Positions 1 through 6,744 of a DNA stretch of 9,952 nucleotides are shown one piece after another. Each line of letters opens with the position of its first letter. The first letter of the stretch is position 1. Below the pieces are notes generated by a model that saw nothing but the letters and a program-made list of their open reading frames with translations, did not search any database and was not told the origin of the DNA. The stretch is from Verrucomicrobiota bacterium (lineage in GTDB: Bacteria; Verrucomicrobiota; Verrucomicrobiia; Limisphaerales; UBA9464): contig JAFLEG010000100.1 in NCBI GenBank assembly GCA_017302195.1, forward strand, positions 1 through 9,952, given 5' to 3'. The position numbers and the translations under genes were made by a program.

Positions 1-646
1 CCGCGATCATCTGCTGTGACCGCAGCTTGGCCAGCGATCGCGACAGCGTCTCGCTCACCGTGCCCAACTCCGCCGCCAGCACCCGCTTGGTCCCATGGAG
101 CTCCAGGGTCACCGGCGAACGCGACGCGGGATCGGGACAGCGCTGGAGGAGCCAGTGGATGAGTCGGGTCTCCACATCCTTGAGGGTGAGGTCCTCAAGC
201 TGGGAGACCAGCACGCGCAGATGCAGGCTCATGGAGGCCAGCAGGCGGAGTCCGATTTCGGGCTGACGTTTCAGCAGCCCGATGAATCCCGCCCGCTGGA
301 TCACCAGCACCTGCGAGGCCTCCACGGCCCGGGCGTCGGCCGGATAGCCCCGATCGGTGACCAGCGCGGCCTCGGCGAAGGTTTCCCCGGCCCGGAACAC
401 GTGGATCACCTGCTCCTTCCCGGCGGCGTTCACCCGGTGCACGTTGATGGCGCCCTTCTGGACCAGATAGAACCCCGTGGAGGGATCGCCTTCGTGGAAC
501 AGATAGTCGTCCCGCTCCAGTGTCTGCACGGAGACCAGCGCCGTGACCGCCCGAAGGTCGTCCGCCGGCAGGTCCGAGAACAGACGGCAGGCGCGAAGCG
601 AGGCGGCAATGGCCGCATCACGCAGCCCGGACAGGGGTTGTGGCAT
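1..646 (-). CDS. Crp/Fnr-family regulator, Dnr/Nnr type (3' end outside window)
   Basis: This is a transcription factor of the Crp/Fnr superfamily, most like the Dnr/Nnr branch that activates denitrification genes in response to NO. About 215 residues are visible. An N-terminal cyclic-nucleotide-like beta-roll spans roughly residues 20-130, with FYLVQKGAINVHR at 59-71 and FAEAALVTDRGYPADA at 90-105, the latter typical of Dnr-like proteins. A long dimerisation helix (about 130-160) and a winged HTH follow. The recognition helix holds E199, S202 and R203, the E-xx-S-R pattern that in Fnr reads TTGA half-sites. The only cysteines seen are C20 and C170, so no Fnr-type [4Fe-4S] cluster is expected; NO sensing through heme is inferred from relatives. 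The start at 646 lies 8 nt after the DUF2249 stop and has no clear Shine-Dalgarno, suggesting translational coupling. The last part of the HTH wing is cut off by the window edge. The family is secure; the Dnr assignment rests on motifs and context. Confidence 0.92.
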   Translation of the reverse strand, partial: MPQPLSGLRDAAIAASLRACRLFSDLPADDLRAVTALVSVQTLERDDYLFHEGDPSTGFYLVQKGAINVHRVNAAGKEQVIHVFRAGETFAEAALVTDRGYPADARAVEASQVLVIQRAGFIGLLKRQPEIGLRLLASMSLHLRVLVSQLEDLTLKDVETRLIHWLLQRCPDPASRSPVTLELHGTKRVLAAELGTVSETLSRSLAKLRSQQMIA

Positions 647-654
647 GCCGGAGG

Positions 655-897
655 TTAGTCCGCGATCCGCCAGAAATACACCAGCCAGCCTCCCTGCCTG
701 CCGGGCTCGCAGCGGGACTGGTATCCCTCGCTGCCCAGCATCTCGATCAGGGGCGCCGGGAGAAATGGCGCCATCAGCATCAGCCCCTGATCCGGGGGCA
801 GCCCCTCCAGCGCGGCGCGGATGTGAGTCATCGGATGCTCCCCCCGGGCGATCAGCGGGCGGACATCCAGACGTTTGAAGCGGGCAACCGGTGGCAT
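655..897 (-). CDS. DUF2249 domain protein, first gene of the regulator operon
   Basis: This is a small cytoplasmic protein of 80 residues, nearly all one DUF2249 domain. Family-like landmarks are LDVRPLIARGEHP near residues 10-22, the central LMLMAPFLPAPLIEML stretch, and a C-terminal GGWLVYFWR strand. No signal peptide or membrane segment is visible. DUF2249 proteins recur in denitrification and NO-stress gene neighbourhoods, but I know of no established biochemical role. The start at 897 is preceded by a GGAAGG-like ribosome site (complement of 909-914) at a long spacing of 11 nt. The gene leads a two-gene operon with the downstream Crp/Fnr regulator, only 8 nt apart. A perfect TTGAC-N4-GTCAA palindrome lies 57 nt upstream of its start, so it is probably controlled by the regulator encoded behind it. 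A role in redox or NO sensing alongside the regulator is inference only. Confidence 0.85.
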   Translation of the reverse strand: MPPVARFKRLDVRPLIARGEHPMTHIRAALEGLPPDQGLMLMAPFLPAPLIEMLGSEGYQSRCEPGRQGGWLVYFWRIAD

Positions 898-954
898 CGC
901 ACCCGCAGCCTTCCGCCAGCGGGGGCTTCAGGGCAACTGCCGAGCCGGACTCCC

Positions 955-968
955 TTGACCTGGGTCAA
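955..968. promoter_or_regulatory. Fnr/Dnr-type box, perfect TTGAC-CTGG-GTCAA palindrome
   Basis: The 14-nt site has exact five-base inverted arms around CTGG and differs from the classical Fnr/Dnr box TTGAT-N4-ATCAA by one base per arm. Read toward DUF2249 it is CATTGACC-CA-GGTCAAGG, which matches the site before norC at every position except the two central ones. Its centre is about 64 nt from the DUF2249 start. If it acts as a class II activator site at -41.5, transcription would begin near 920 with a leader of about 23 nt. It is much further from nirK (235 nt from box edge to start codon). Autoregulation of the regulator operon is inferred. Confidence 0.82.
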
Positions 969-1107
969 TGAAGAGCGCACGGCCTCCGATTCCGGGGTGT
1001 CTGCATCCGGAGAGGCCTCACACGGAGGGCGCAAAGCAGACCCCTTCCTTGGCGGCGCTGTGTTCCACGAACCATCCGGGGAGGCACTGTGGTTCCGGCG
1101 GGAAACC

Positions 1108-1121
1108 ATGATGGACGTCAA
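1108..1121 (+). promoter_or_regulatory. Candidate degenerate Dnr-type box upstream of nirK
   Basis: ATGAT-GGAC-GTCAA keeps nine of ten arm positions of a hybrid TTGAT-N4-GTCAA box. Like the two perfect sites read in their direction of transcription, it fits TGA-N5-GTCAAGG. It ends 82 nt before the nirK start codon, compared with 57 and 66 nt for the other two sites. As a class II site it would place the start of transcription near 1156, with a leader of about 48 nt. The left arm is imperfect and no good -10 follows, so it may be chance. Confidence 0.4.
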
Positions 1122-1189
1122 GGCGTCGCGTTGGTCTCCCCGTCAGCGTGGCCCCATGCCCGGCGTGGCGTCGCCGCGACGGGCTCATC

Positions 1190-1194
1190 AAGGA
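1190..1194 (+). promoter_or_regulatory. nirK ribosome binding site (AAGGA) that sets the start
   Basis: AAGGA sits 9 nt before the ATG at 1204. It supports that start over the in-frame upstream ATGs near 1111 and 1156, whose use would bury the signal peptide behind an Arg/Pro-rich leader. Confidence 0.6.
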
Positions 1195-1203
1195 TCACCC
1201 ACC

Positions 1204-2748
1204 ATGAATGCTCCACAGAATCCCTCCCCGCGCTCCGGCTGGCTCCGATCGCTCATTGTCGCCTTCCCACTGCTCCTGGCCCCGCTTGCTGCACTCGGCG
1301 CCGAGGCGGCCGCCGCGGTGGGCGAACCGCGCGGTACCGACGCCAAGGGCGTGGACCTGTCCGTCCGCGGTGAAGAGCGTGCCATCCTGACCTCCGCGCC
1401 CGAAGTCCCGCCCCCCATCACCCGCAAACACGCCACCAAGGTGGTGGTCGAGCTGGAGGTGATCGAAGTGGTGAAGCCCATTGCCGACGGGGTGGAGTAT
1501 CTCTTCTGGACCTTCGGCGGCGAGGTGCCCGGCAAGTTCATCCGCGTGCGGCAGGGCGACCTGGTGGAGTTCCACCTGAAAAACCACCCGGGCAGCAAGA
1601 TGCCCCACAACATTGATCTGCACGCGGTGACGGGTCCGGGGGGCGGCGCCGCCAGCTCCTTCACGGCCCCCGGGCACGAGTCCCAGTTCTCCTTCAAGGC
1701 CATGAACCCCGGCCTCTACATCTACCATTGCGCCACCGCCCCCGTCGGCATGCACGTGGCGAATGGCATGTATGGATTGATCCTGGTGGAGCCGGTCGAG
1801 GGACTGCTCCCGGTGGACAGGGAGTTCTACGTGGTCCAGGGCGATTTCTACACCACCGGACGCTTCGGCGAGGAGGGGCTGCAGCCCTTCGACCAGGCCA
1901 AGGCGGAGGCGGAGCAGCCGAGCTATGTGCTCTTCAACGGCTCGGCCAGCTCCCTGGTGGGCGACCGGGCGCTCCAGGCGCGGGTCGGCGACACGGTCCG
2001 GATCTTCTTCGGCAACGGCGGACCCAATCTCGTCTCCTCCTTCCACGTCATCGGAGAGATCTTCGACAAGGTGCATACCGAGGGCGGCGTGCTGGCCAAC
2101 CAGCGCCAGGTGCAGACCACCCTCGTTCCGGCCGGGGGCTCGGCGATCGTGGAGTTCAAGCTGGAGGTTCCCGGCACCTTCATCCTAGTGGATCACTCCC
2201 TCTTCCGCGCCTTCAACAAAGGCGCCCTGGGCATGCTCAAGGTGTCGGGTCCGGAGAACCTGCTGGTGTACTCGGGCAAGGAGGTGGACGCCGTGTATCT
2301 GGGATCGCAGGCCGATGCCGGATCCGGCAGCGAGAAGCGCATCGCGGATCTCCAGGCCCAGGTGAAGACCGCCATCGCCAGCGACCCGAAGATCGCCGGC
2401 CTGAACAAGAATGTGCAGATGGAGAAGGGCAAGCGGGTGTACATGCAGACCTGCTTTGCCTGCCACCAGCCCACCGGGCTTGGACTTCCCGGAGTCTTTC
2501 CACCCCTGGCCCGGTCCGACTACCTCATGCAGGATAAGGACCGCTCCATCCGGGCGATCGTGAAGGGGCTCTCCGGACCCATCACCGTGAATGGCAAGCC
2601 GTTTACCGGGGTGATGCCGCCGGTCGCGCTGGCGGATGAGCAGGTGGCCAACGTGCTCACCTACATCCGGAACTCCTGGGGCAATACCGGCGACCCGGTG
2701 TCGGTGGATGAGGTCCGGCGCGTCCGGGCGGAATCGGCCCACCAATGA
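1204..2748 (+). CDS. nirK: Copper nitrite reductase with fused C-terminal cytochrome c
   Basis: This periplasmic enzyme reduces nitrite to nitric oxide. It has 514 residues, against roughly 340-380 for the common two-domain form. A signal peptide (about 1-33) is followed by two cupredoxin domains. Type 1 copper ligands are H135, C176, H184 and M189. Type 2 copper ligands are H140, H175 and H331. The catalytic Asp (D138 in HNIDLH) and His (H281 in SSFHVIGEIFD) are both present, so the enzyme should be active. The VGMHVANGMYGLILVEP loop is of the AniA-like class II kind. After a linker (about 350-400), a cytochrome c domain follows with C417-x-x-C420-H421 and the probable axial M471 in GVMPPV. 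Such three-domain enzymes are known, for example from Ralstonia pickettii. The fused heme can pass electrons to the type 1 copper. The stop overlaps the nirV start (ATGA at 2745-2748), implying coupling. Function and start are both well supported. Confidence 0.97.
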   Translation: MNAPQNPSPRSGWLRSLIVAFPLLLAPLAALGAEAAAAVGEPRGTDAKGVDLSVRGEERAILTSAPEVPPPITRKHATKVVVELEVIEVVKPIADGVEYLFWTFGGEVPGKFIRVRQGDLVEFHLKNHPGSKMPHNIDLHAVTGPGGGAASSFTAPGHESQFSFKAMNPGLYIYHCATAPVGMHVANGMYGLILVEPVEGLLPVDREFYVVQGDFYTTGRFGEEGLQPFDQAKAEAEQPSYVLFNGSASSLVGDRALQARVGDTVRIFFGNGGPNLVSSFHVIGEIFDKVHTEGGVLANQRQVQTTLVPAGGSAIVEFKLEVPGTFILVDHSLFRAFNKGALGMLKVSGPENLLVYSGKEVDAVYLGSQADAGSGSEKRIADLQAQVKTAIASDPKIAGLNKNVQMEKGKRVYMQTCFACHQPTGLGLPGVFPPLARSDYLMQDKDRSIRAIVKGLSGPITVNGKPFTGVMPPVALADEQVANVLTYIRNSWGNTGDPVSVDEVRRVRAESAHQ

Positions 2749-3593
2749 GAGCCTGGTCCACATGGGCCGGAAGGTCCGGACGCTCCACCGCCGCCGGAGT
2801 CGCCCTGTTCCTGTCGCTGTCCCTACTCGCCGTGGCCGGGACGGAGGGAATGCGGCGGATCCCGGCGGGGGTGTACCGACCGCTCTTCCGCCTGCCGGAC
2901 GAACCCCGGGAGGAGGCCGTTCCGGCGTTCCTCCTGGATGAGGCGCCGGTGACCAATGGCGAGTTTCTGGAGTTTGTGCGGGCGAATCGCCGCTGGCGCC
3001 GTTCGCAGGTGCGACGGCTGTTTGCCGATCCCGGATACCTGGGCCATTGGCAGGGCGACCTGGAACCGGGATCCGCCGAGGCCGCCGGCCGGCCGGTGGT
3101 GCAGGTGTCCTGGTTCGCGGCCAAGGCCTATGCCGCCTGGAAGGGCCGCCGGCTGCCGACCACGGTGGAATGGGAACGGGCCGCCGCCGTCGGGCTCACC
3201 CGCGAGGAGGGAGCCCGGGATCCGGATCATCTCCGGACGGTGCTCCGCTGGTATTCCTCCCCGATGCCCGCACTCCTGCCCGCGGTCCGCAGCGGCCCGC
3301 CCAACCTGCACGGGGTGCATGACCTGCATGGACTGGTGTGGGAGTGGACCCAGGACTTCAACGCCGCGCTGGTCACCGGAGATGCCCGCGGGGATACCGG
3401 GATCGAGCGCCAGCTCTTCTGTGGCGCCGGCGCGCAATCCGCCCCCGATCGTTCGGACTTCCCGGCGTTCATGCGATCGGGCCTCCGCAGTTCGCTCAAG
3501 GCCGCCTACACCCTGCCCCACCTGGGATTCCGGTGTGCTGCGGATGCCCCTTCCGCGCCTCCGCCCTCCGCTTCGTCCCCCTCCAAGCCATGA
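2745..3593 (+). CDS. nirV: NirV-like FGE-sulfatase (SUMF1-type) family protein
   Basis: This 282-residue protein has an N-terminal hydrophobic segment (about 17-32) and is probably exported or anchored. An FGE-sulfatase fold follows. Its landmarks are PVTNGEFLEF (68-77), PVVQVSWFAAKAYAAW then GRRLPTTVEWERAA (117-147), HGLVWEWTQDF (195-205) and GFRCA (261-265). The family includes formylglycine-generating enzymes, but the C-terminal paired catalytic cysteines appear to be missing. Only C226 (in the LFCGAGA turn) and C264 exist, and the expected cysteine-containing stretch reads FMRSGLRSSLK. Formylglycine formation is therefore unlikely. The name follows the nirK-nirV pairing in Rhodobacter sphaeroides; the function of NirV is unknown. 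It overlaps nirK upstream and sco downstream, each by an ATGA, so the three should be co-translated. The tail (about 267-282) is Pro/Ser-rich. A role in NirK maturation is inference. Confidence 0.88.
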   Translation: MRAWSTWAGRSGRSTAAGVALFLSLSLLAVAGTEGMRRIPAGVYRPLFRLPDEPREEAVPAFLLDEAPVTNGEFLEFVRANRRWRRSQVRRLFADPGYLGHWQGDLEPGSAEAAGRPVVQVSWFAAKAYAAWKGRRLPTTVEWERAAAVGLTREEGARDPDHLRTVLRWYSSPMPALLPAVRSGPPNLHGVHDLHGLVWEWTQDFNAALVTGDARGDTGIERQLFCGAGAQSAPDRSDFPAFMRSGLRSSLKAAYTLPHLGFRCAADAPSAPPPSASSPSKP

Positions 3594-4216
3594 AACGCCT
3601 GATCCTCTCCCTCGCTCTCCTGTCCTCCGACGTCCTGCTGCCCGCAACCGCAGCCGAACCGCCCGCGTCCCTGGCCCCCTGTTGCCGGACGGCGCCGACC
3701 AATGCGCCGCCCACCGAAGGCTCCCTGTACCAACTGGAATCGCTGTGGACTTCGGACCTCGGGGTGCGGGTCCCGCTGGCGACGTTTGGCGGCCGGATCC
3801 AGGTGCTCGCGCTGTTCTTCTCCCGATGTGAGTACGCCTGCCCCATCCTGGGTCAGGATCTCAAGCGTGTTCAGGAGGCGCTGCCCGCCTCGATTCGGGA
3901 CCAGGTGGACTTCGTCCTGGTGAGCCTGGACTCCGAGCGGGAGACCCCGGAAACCCTGGCGGCGTACCGCCGGGAACAGCGGCTGGGAACCGACCACTGG
4001 GCGCTGCTGACCGGCTCCGTGGATGACGTCCGGGAACTGGCGGCGCTGCTGGGGGTGAACTACCGGAAGGACGGACGGGGACAGTTCGCCCACTCCAACC
4101 TCTACACCGTGCTCAACGGGCGTGGGGAAATCCTCCGGCAGCAGATCGGACTCCAGCAGGATCCGGCGCCGGTGGTCGCCGCCATCCGGCGGGCTCTGGA
4201 ACCCGCTGGGCCCTGA
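3590..4216 (+). CDS. Sco1/SenC family copper protein
   Basis: This 208-residue exported thioredoxin-fold protein belongs to the Sco/SenC family, which binds copper and supports metalation or redox maintenance of copper sites. A signal peptide (about 1-21) is followed by the Sco fold. The copper motif is C80-EYA-C84-P85, and the distal His ligand is H168 in GQFAHSNLYTVLN. VSLDSERETPETL (111-123) is the usual family loop. A Cys-Cys pair at 31-32, just after the signal peptide, is unusual and may act as an extra metal or redox site. The ATG at 3590 overlaps the nirV stop. The frame is open further upstream, but that part lies inside nirV and lacks export features. Its place as third gene behind nirK suggests it serves the NirK copper sites. 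Sco proteins are best known for CuA sites, and no CuA enzyme is encoded in the window, so the true client is open. Confidence 0.93.
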   Translation: MKRLILSLALLSSDVLLPATAAEPPASLAPCCRTAPTNAPPTEGSLYQLESLWTSDLGVRVPLATFGGRIQVLALFFSRCEYACPILGQDLKRVQEALPASIRDQVDFVLVSLDSERETPETLAAYRREQRLGTDHWALLTGSVDDVRELAALLGVNYRKDGRGQFAHSNLYTVLNGRGEILRQQIGLQQDPAPVVAAIRRALEPAGP

Positions 4217-4225
4217 GCCTGGCCC
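4208..4225. terminator. Weak candidate hairpin between convergent operons
   Basis: GGGCC (4208-4212) and GGCCC (4221-4225) form a 5-bp stem with an 8-nt loop, spanning the sco stop and nearly all of the 10-nt gap to the norD stop. It could slow polymerase from either side, but there is no T tract on either strand, and such short GC stems are common in this sequence. Confidence 0.25.
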
Positions 4226-4226
4226 G

Positions 4227-5939
4227 CTACCGCGTGAGCAGCCGTCCGAAGAGCCGGCACAACGTTCCGGCCAGGGCATCGGCGCTCGGAAGGATGTCGT
4301 AGTGATGCCGGGGAAAGAGCTGCGGCAGGGATTCCGCGGCCTGGTGTTCGATGGCGAAGGCATGGGTCTGGATGCCCTGCTGGCGCCCGGTGTCGATGGC
4401 CTTGCGCACATCGCGGATGCCGTACAGACCCTCGTACCGGTCATAGTCGCAGGGACGCCCGTCGGTGATCAGCAGCACCACCTTGCGCGAGGCGGGCTCG
4501 TTCAGGAGCAGTTCCTGGGCATGCCGCAGGGCGGGCCCCATCCGCGTGTAGCCACCCGCCTCCAGCCGGGCCAGATGGCCGCGGGTGGCGGCCCATGACT
4601 GGCGGAAATCCTTCATCCGCACGAACCGGCAGGAGCGCCGGGTGTTGGACGAGAAGGCCGCGATGCCGAGGCAGGGGACGGGGTCCGCGAGCACCTCCCC
4701 CACGCAGAACACAGTCTCGCGGATCACATCGAGCACCCGTCGGTCCGCCAGCCATCCGTCGGTTGAGTAGCTGGCATCGAGCAGGATCAGGGCCGCGAGG
4801 TCGTGCGGCTCGCGGCGGCGCCCGAGATGGACCGATTCCGAAGGGGAACGCCCGGCGCGGCGTGCGGTCTCCGAATCCACCAGGGCTGCCAGATCGAAGT
4901 CATCGCCCACCGGCTGCCGGGGCAGCGGACGCCACTCGGAGGTCAGTTGGGCGAACTGCCGGCGCAGCCGCTGGATCAGCCGACGGTGCCGGTGTTCCAC
5001 GGCCTGCACCCACGCACCACCGTCGCCGTCCAGGCGGGCTTCCTGCACATGGCACCACTCCGGCCGGTACTGCTGGCGACGATGGTCCCACTCCGGATAG
5101 GGAATCCCCTCGGACGGGGCATCGCCTCCCACCTCGGCGCCGGAGCCGTCCAGGATCAGGTCCGCACGGTACAGGGAGCGGGGACGCCCCGGGCTGCGCA
5201 TGACCCGGTTCATGCGCAGTTCGTGCAGGGCTTCCTCATGTTCCCGGAGTTCATCCTCGTCGTCGGTCTTCCGGGAGCGGCCGTCGTACTCCTCGAGCGT
5301 CTCCACCTTCTCGAAGGTGTGCATCGGCATGTCGGCTCCGGGGCCGTCATCCTCCGGGGAGACGGTGACCTCGACCTCCGACTGCCCGCGGCCCCGGATC
5401 TCGGTCAATGCCGACTCCCCGGCCCCCGCGTCGCCATCCGGTACCGGCCCGTCGGTGGTCCCTGCTCTCTCGAGAGATTCGCGGTGACGTGGCAGTTCCC
5501 CGACGGCCTGCCAGAGATCCGACCCCGGGGGCAGGGCCTCCTGAACGCTTCCCGCGAGCGCCGCCAGTCCGGGAAACTCCGGGCCCGCCTCTCGGGCCAG
5601 GGCCTCCACGGTGCCTGCCGTGCCCTGGTGCTGACGGCGGAGGGCCAGTCCGGCCAGCAGGGCGCGAAGACGGTAGAGTCCGAGGTTTGCCTCCCGCGTG
5701 GACGCCAGCGAGATCTCCGGCGGCAGGAAGAGACGTCCCGGACCGGCGAGGGCGCGGTCCTCGGTTTCGAAAAGGGACAACGGCTGTCCGGACACCATCT
5801 CAGCCACCAGCAGCAGCGGCATCCGGACCTCGTCCAGGCGTACCCGCACCGCCTCCCTGCGGCGTTCTTCGGGGCGGAGGAAGACCCGCCGGTGCAGCGC
5901 CCGGAGTCCGACAAACAGATTTTCCTCCCAGTCCAGCAT
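4227..5939 (-). CDS. norD: NorD, VWA-domain NO reductase activation protein
   Basis: This 570-residue cytoplasmic protein is the partner of NorQ in activating NO reductase. The N-terminal 160 residues are helical. A middle stretch (about 160-300) is acidic and low in complexity, including EEYDGRSRKTDDEDELREHEE. A C-terminal von Willebrand A domain (about 380-565) follows. Its metal-ion adhesion site is complete: D388-A-S390-Y-S392, T465 in GGYTRMGPAL, and D493 in ITDGRPCDYDRYEG. The last block, with GIRDVRKAIDTGRQQGIQTH, is characteristic of NorD rather than of generic VWA proteins. From characterised relatives, the NorQ ring and NorD bind each other and are needed for inserting non-heme iron into NorB; here that is inferred from family and context. 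It is the last gene of norC-norB-norQ-norD, starting 25 nt after norQ. It has no strong ribosome site, and its stop is 10 nt from the convergent sco stop. Confidence 0.95.
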   Translation of the reverse strand: MLDWEENLFVGLRALHRRVFLRPEERRREAVRVRLDEVRMPLLLVAEMVSGQPLSLFETEDRALAGPGRLFLPPEISLASTREANLGLYRLRALLAGLALRRQHQGTAGTVEALAREAGPEFPGLAALAGSVQEALPPGSDLWQAVGELPRHRESLERAGTTDGPVPDGDAGAGESALTEIRGRGQSEVEVTVSPEDDGPGADMPMHTFEKVETLEEYDGRSRKTDDEDELREHEEALHELRMNRVMRSPGRPRSLYRADLILDGSGAEVGGDAPSEGIPYPEWDHRRQQYRPEWCHVQEARLDGDGGAWVQAVEHRHRRLIQRLRRQFAQLTSEWRPLPRQPVGDDFDLAALVDSETARRAGRSPSESVHLGRRREPHDLAALILLDASYSTDGWLADRRVLDVIRETVFCVGEVLADPVPCLGIAAFSSNTRRSCRFVRMKDFRQSWAATRGHLARLEAGGYTRMGPALRHAQELLLNEPASRKVVLLITDGRPCDYDRYEGLYGIRDVRKAIDTGRQQGIQTHAFAIEHQAAESLPQLFPRHHYDILPSADALAGTLCRLFGRLLTR

Positions 5940-5964
5940 CCGGCATCCGGGGAACGGGTTCCGG

Positions 5965-6735
5965 TCAGATCGAGACCTCGATCACCTGGCGCAGGGACTC
6001 CAGCGCCTCGGCGTCATCGGTCAGCGGCTCGGCAATCGAGGCGACGCAGGCGAAGCGCGGGGGCAGTCCGCGCGCGATCAGGCGGCCCGCGGCGACCAGC
6101 AGGCGGGTGGAAGCCGGCTCCAGCAGCGAGAGTTCGGTGAGGGTGCGGATCTTGCGGGCAATCCGGACCAGTTGGCGCGCCACGCCCGGATCCACCCCGG
6201 TCTCGGTGCAGACGATGCGCGTCTCCGACTCCTCGGAAGGATACCCCAGGCTCAACGCCACGAACCGCTGGCGGGTGGAGGGCTTCAATTCGCGGAGGCT
6301 GCGCTGGTATCCCGGGTTGTAGCTGACCACGAGCATGAACCCGGCGGCGGCCGGGAGTTCCTCACCGGTGCGGTCGAGGAACAACTGCCGCCGGTGATCG
6401 CTGAGGGAGTGCAGGACCACCAGCACGTCAGGACGCGCCTCGGCGATCTCGTCCAGATACAGGAGGGCACCCTCCCGCACCGCCCGGGTGACCGGACCGT
6501 CCACCCAGCGGGTCTCGCCGCCGAGGAGCAGGTGACGTCCCAGCAGGTCGGTCGCCGAGGTGTCCTCATTGCAGGCCACCGTCACCAGGGGTCGGCCCAG
6601 CGCTTCGGCCATGTGCTGGATGAAGCGGGTCTTCCCGCATCCGGTGGGCCCCTTGATCATCAGCGGGGCGTGGGAATCCCAGGCCTGCCGGAACAGGTCC
6701 ACCTCGCGTCCGGAGGGCAGATAGAAGACGGACAT
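5965..6735 (-). CDS. norQ: NorQ, MoxR/CbbQ-type AAA+ ATPase
   Basis: This 256-residue cytoplasmic AAA+ ATPase belongs to the NirQ/NorQ/CbbQ group, which remodels a target enzyme together with a VWA partner (here NorD). The Walker A motif GPTGCGKT is at residues 29-36, Walker B LYLDEI at 92-97 (D95, E96), and sensor 1 N140 is in SYNPGYQ. An arginine finger is likely in STRQRF (153-158). The C-terminal segment from about 175 matches the CbbQ/NirQ/NorQ C-terminal region. The length is as usual for the family. It starts 9 nt after the norB stop without a recognisable ribosome site, so it is probably translated by coupling to norB. Position between norB and norD distinguishes NorQ from CbbQ, which accompanies Rubisco. 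Confidence 0.95.
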   Translation of the reverse strand: MSVFYLPSGREVDLFRQAWDSHAPLMIKGPTGCGKTRFIQHMAEALGRPLVTVACNEDTSATDLLGRHLLLGGETRWVDGPVTRAVREGALLYLDEIAEARPDVLVVLHSLSDHRRQLFLDRTGEELPAAAGFMLVVSYNPGYQRSLRELKPSTRQRFVALSLGYPSEESETRIVCTETGVDPGVARQLVRIARKIRTLTELSLLEPASTRLLVAAGRLIARGLPPRFACVASIAEPLTDDAEALESLRQVIEVSI

Positions 6736-6744
6736 GGCCGGGGA

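Larger units (their letters stand above)
898..1203. other. Divergent control region between DUF2249 and nirK
   Basis: This 306-nt stretch separates the divergent DUF2249-regulator and nirK-nirV-sco operons. It holds the perfect Fnr/Dnr-like palindrome at 955-968, a degenerate relative at 1108-1121, and the nirK ribosome site at 1190-1194. A 6-nt inverted pair (GGCCTC at 981-986, GAGGCC at 1012-1017) and a 5-bp hairpin with a 3-nt loop at 1169-1181 are present, but are unremarkable in such GC-rich DNA. The nirK frame stays open leftward through this region without a stop. The predicted residues there resemble no protein I recognise, and typical secretion signals begin only at 1204. I see no convincing -10 hexamer. 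Confidence 0.7.

Noticed and set aside
981..1017. GGCCTC/GAGGCC inverted pair as a riboswitch or attenuator in the nirK leader
   Set aside because: It has only six base pairs with a 25-nt loop, in GC-rich DNA where such pairs are frequent, and no known RNA family pattern is seen.
640..1203. Open frame extending nirK leftward to 640, making a 702-residue protein
   Set aside because: The extra part overlaps the DUF2249 gene and control region, contains the palindrome, and resembles no protein. A signal peptide and ribosome site define the start at 1204.
2745..3593. True formylglycine-generating enzyme for sulfatases
   Set aside because: The paired active-site cysteines are not visible and no sulfatase gene lies nearby.
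4803..6140. Plus-strand open frame of 445 codons across norD
   Set aside because: It is antisense to norD, whose VWA motifs are complete, and it has no recognisable domain.
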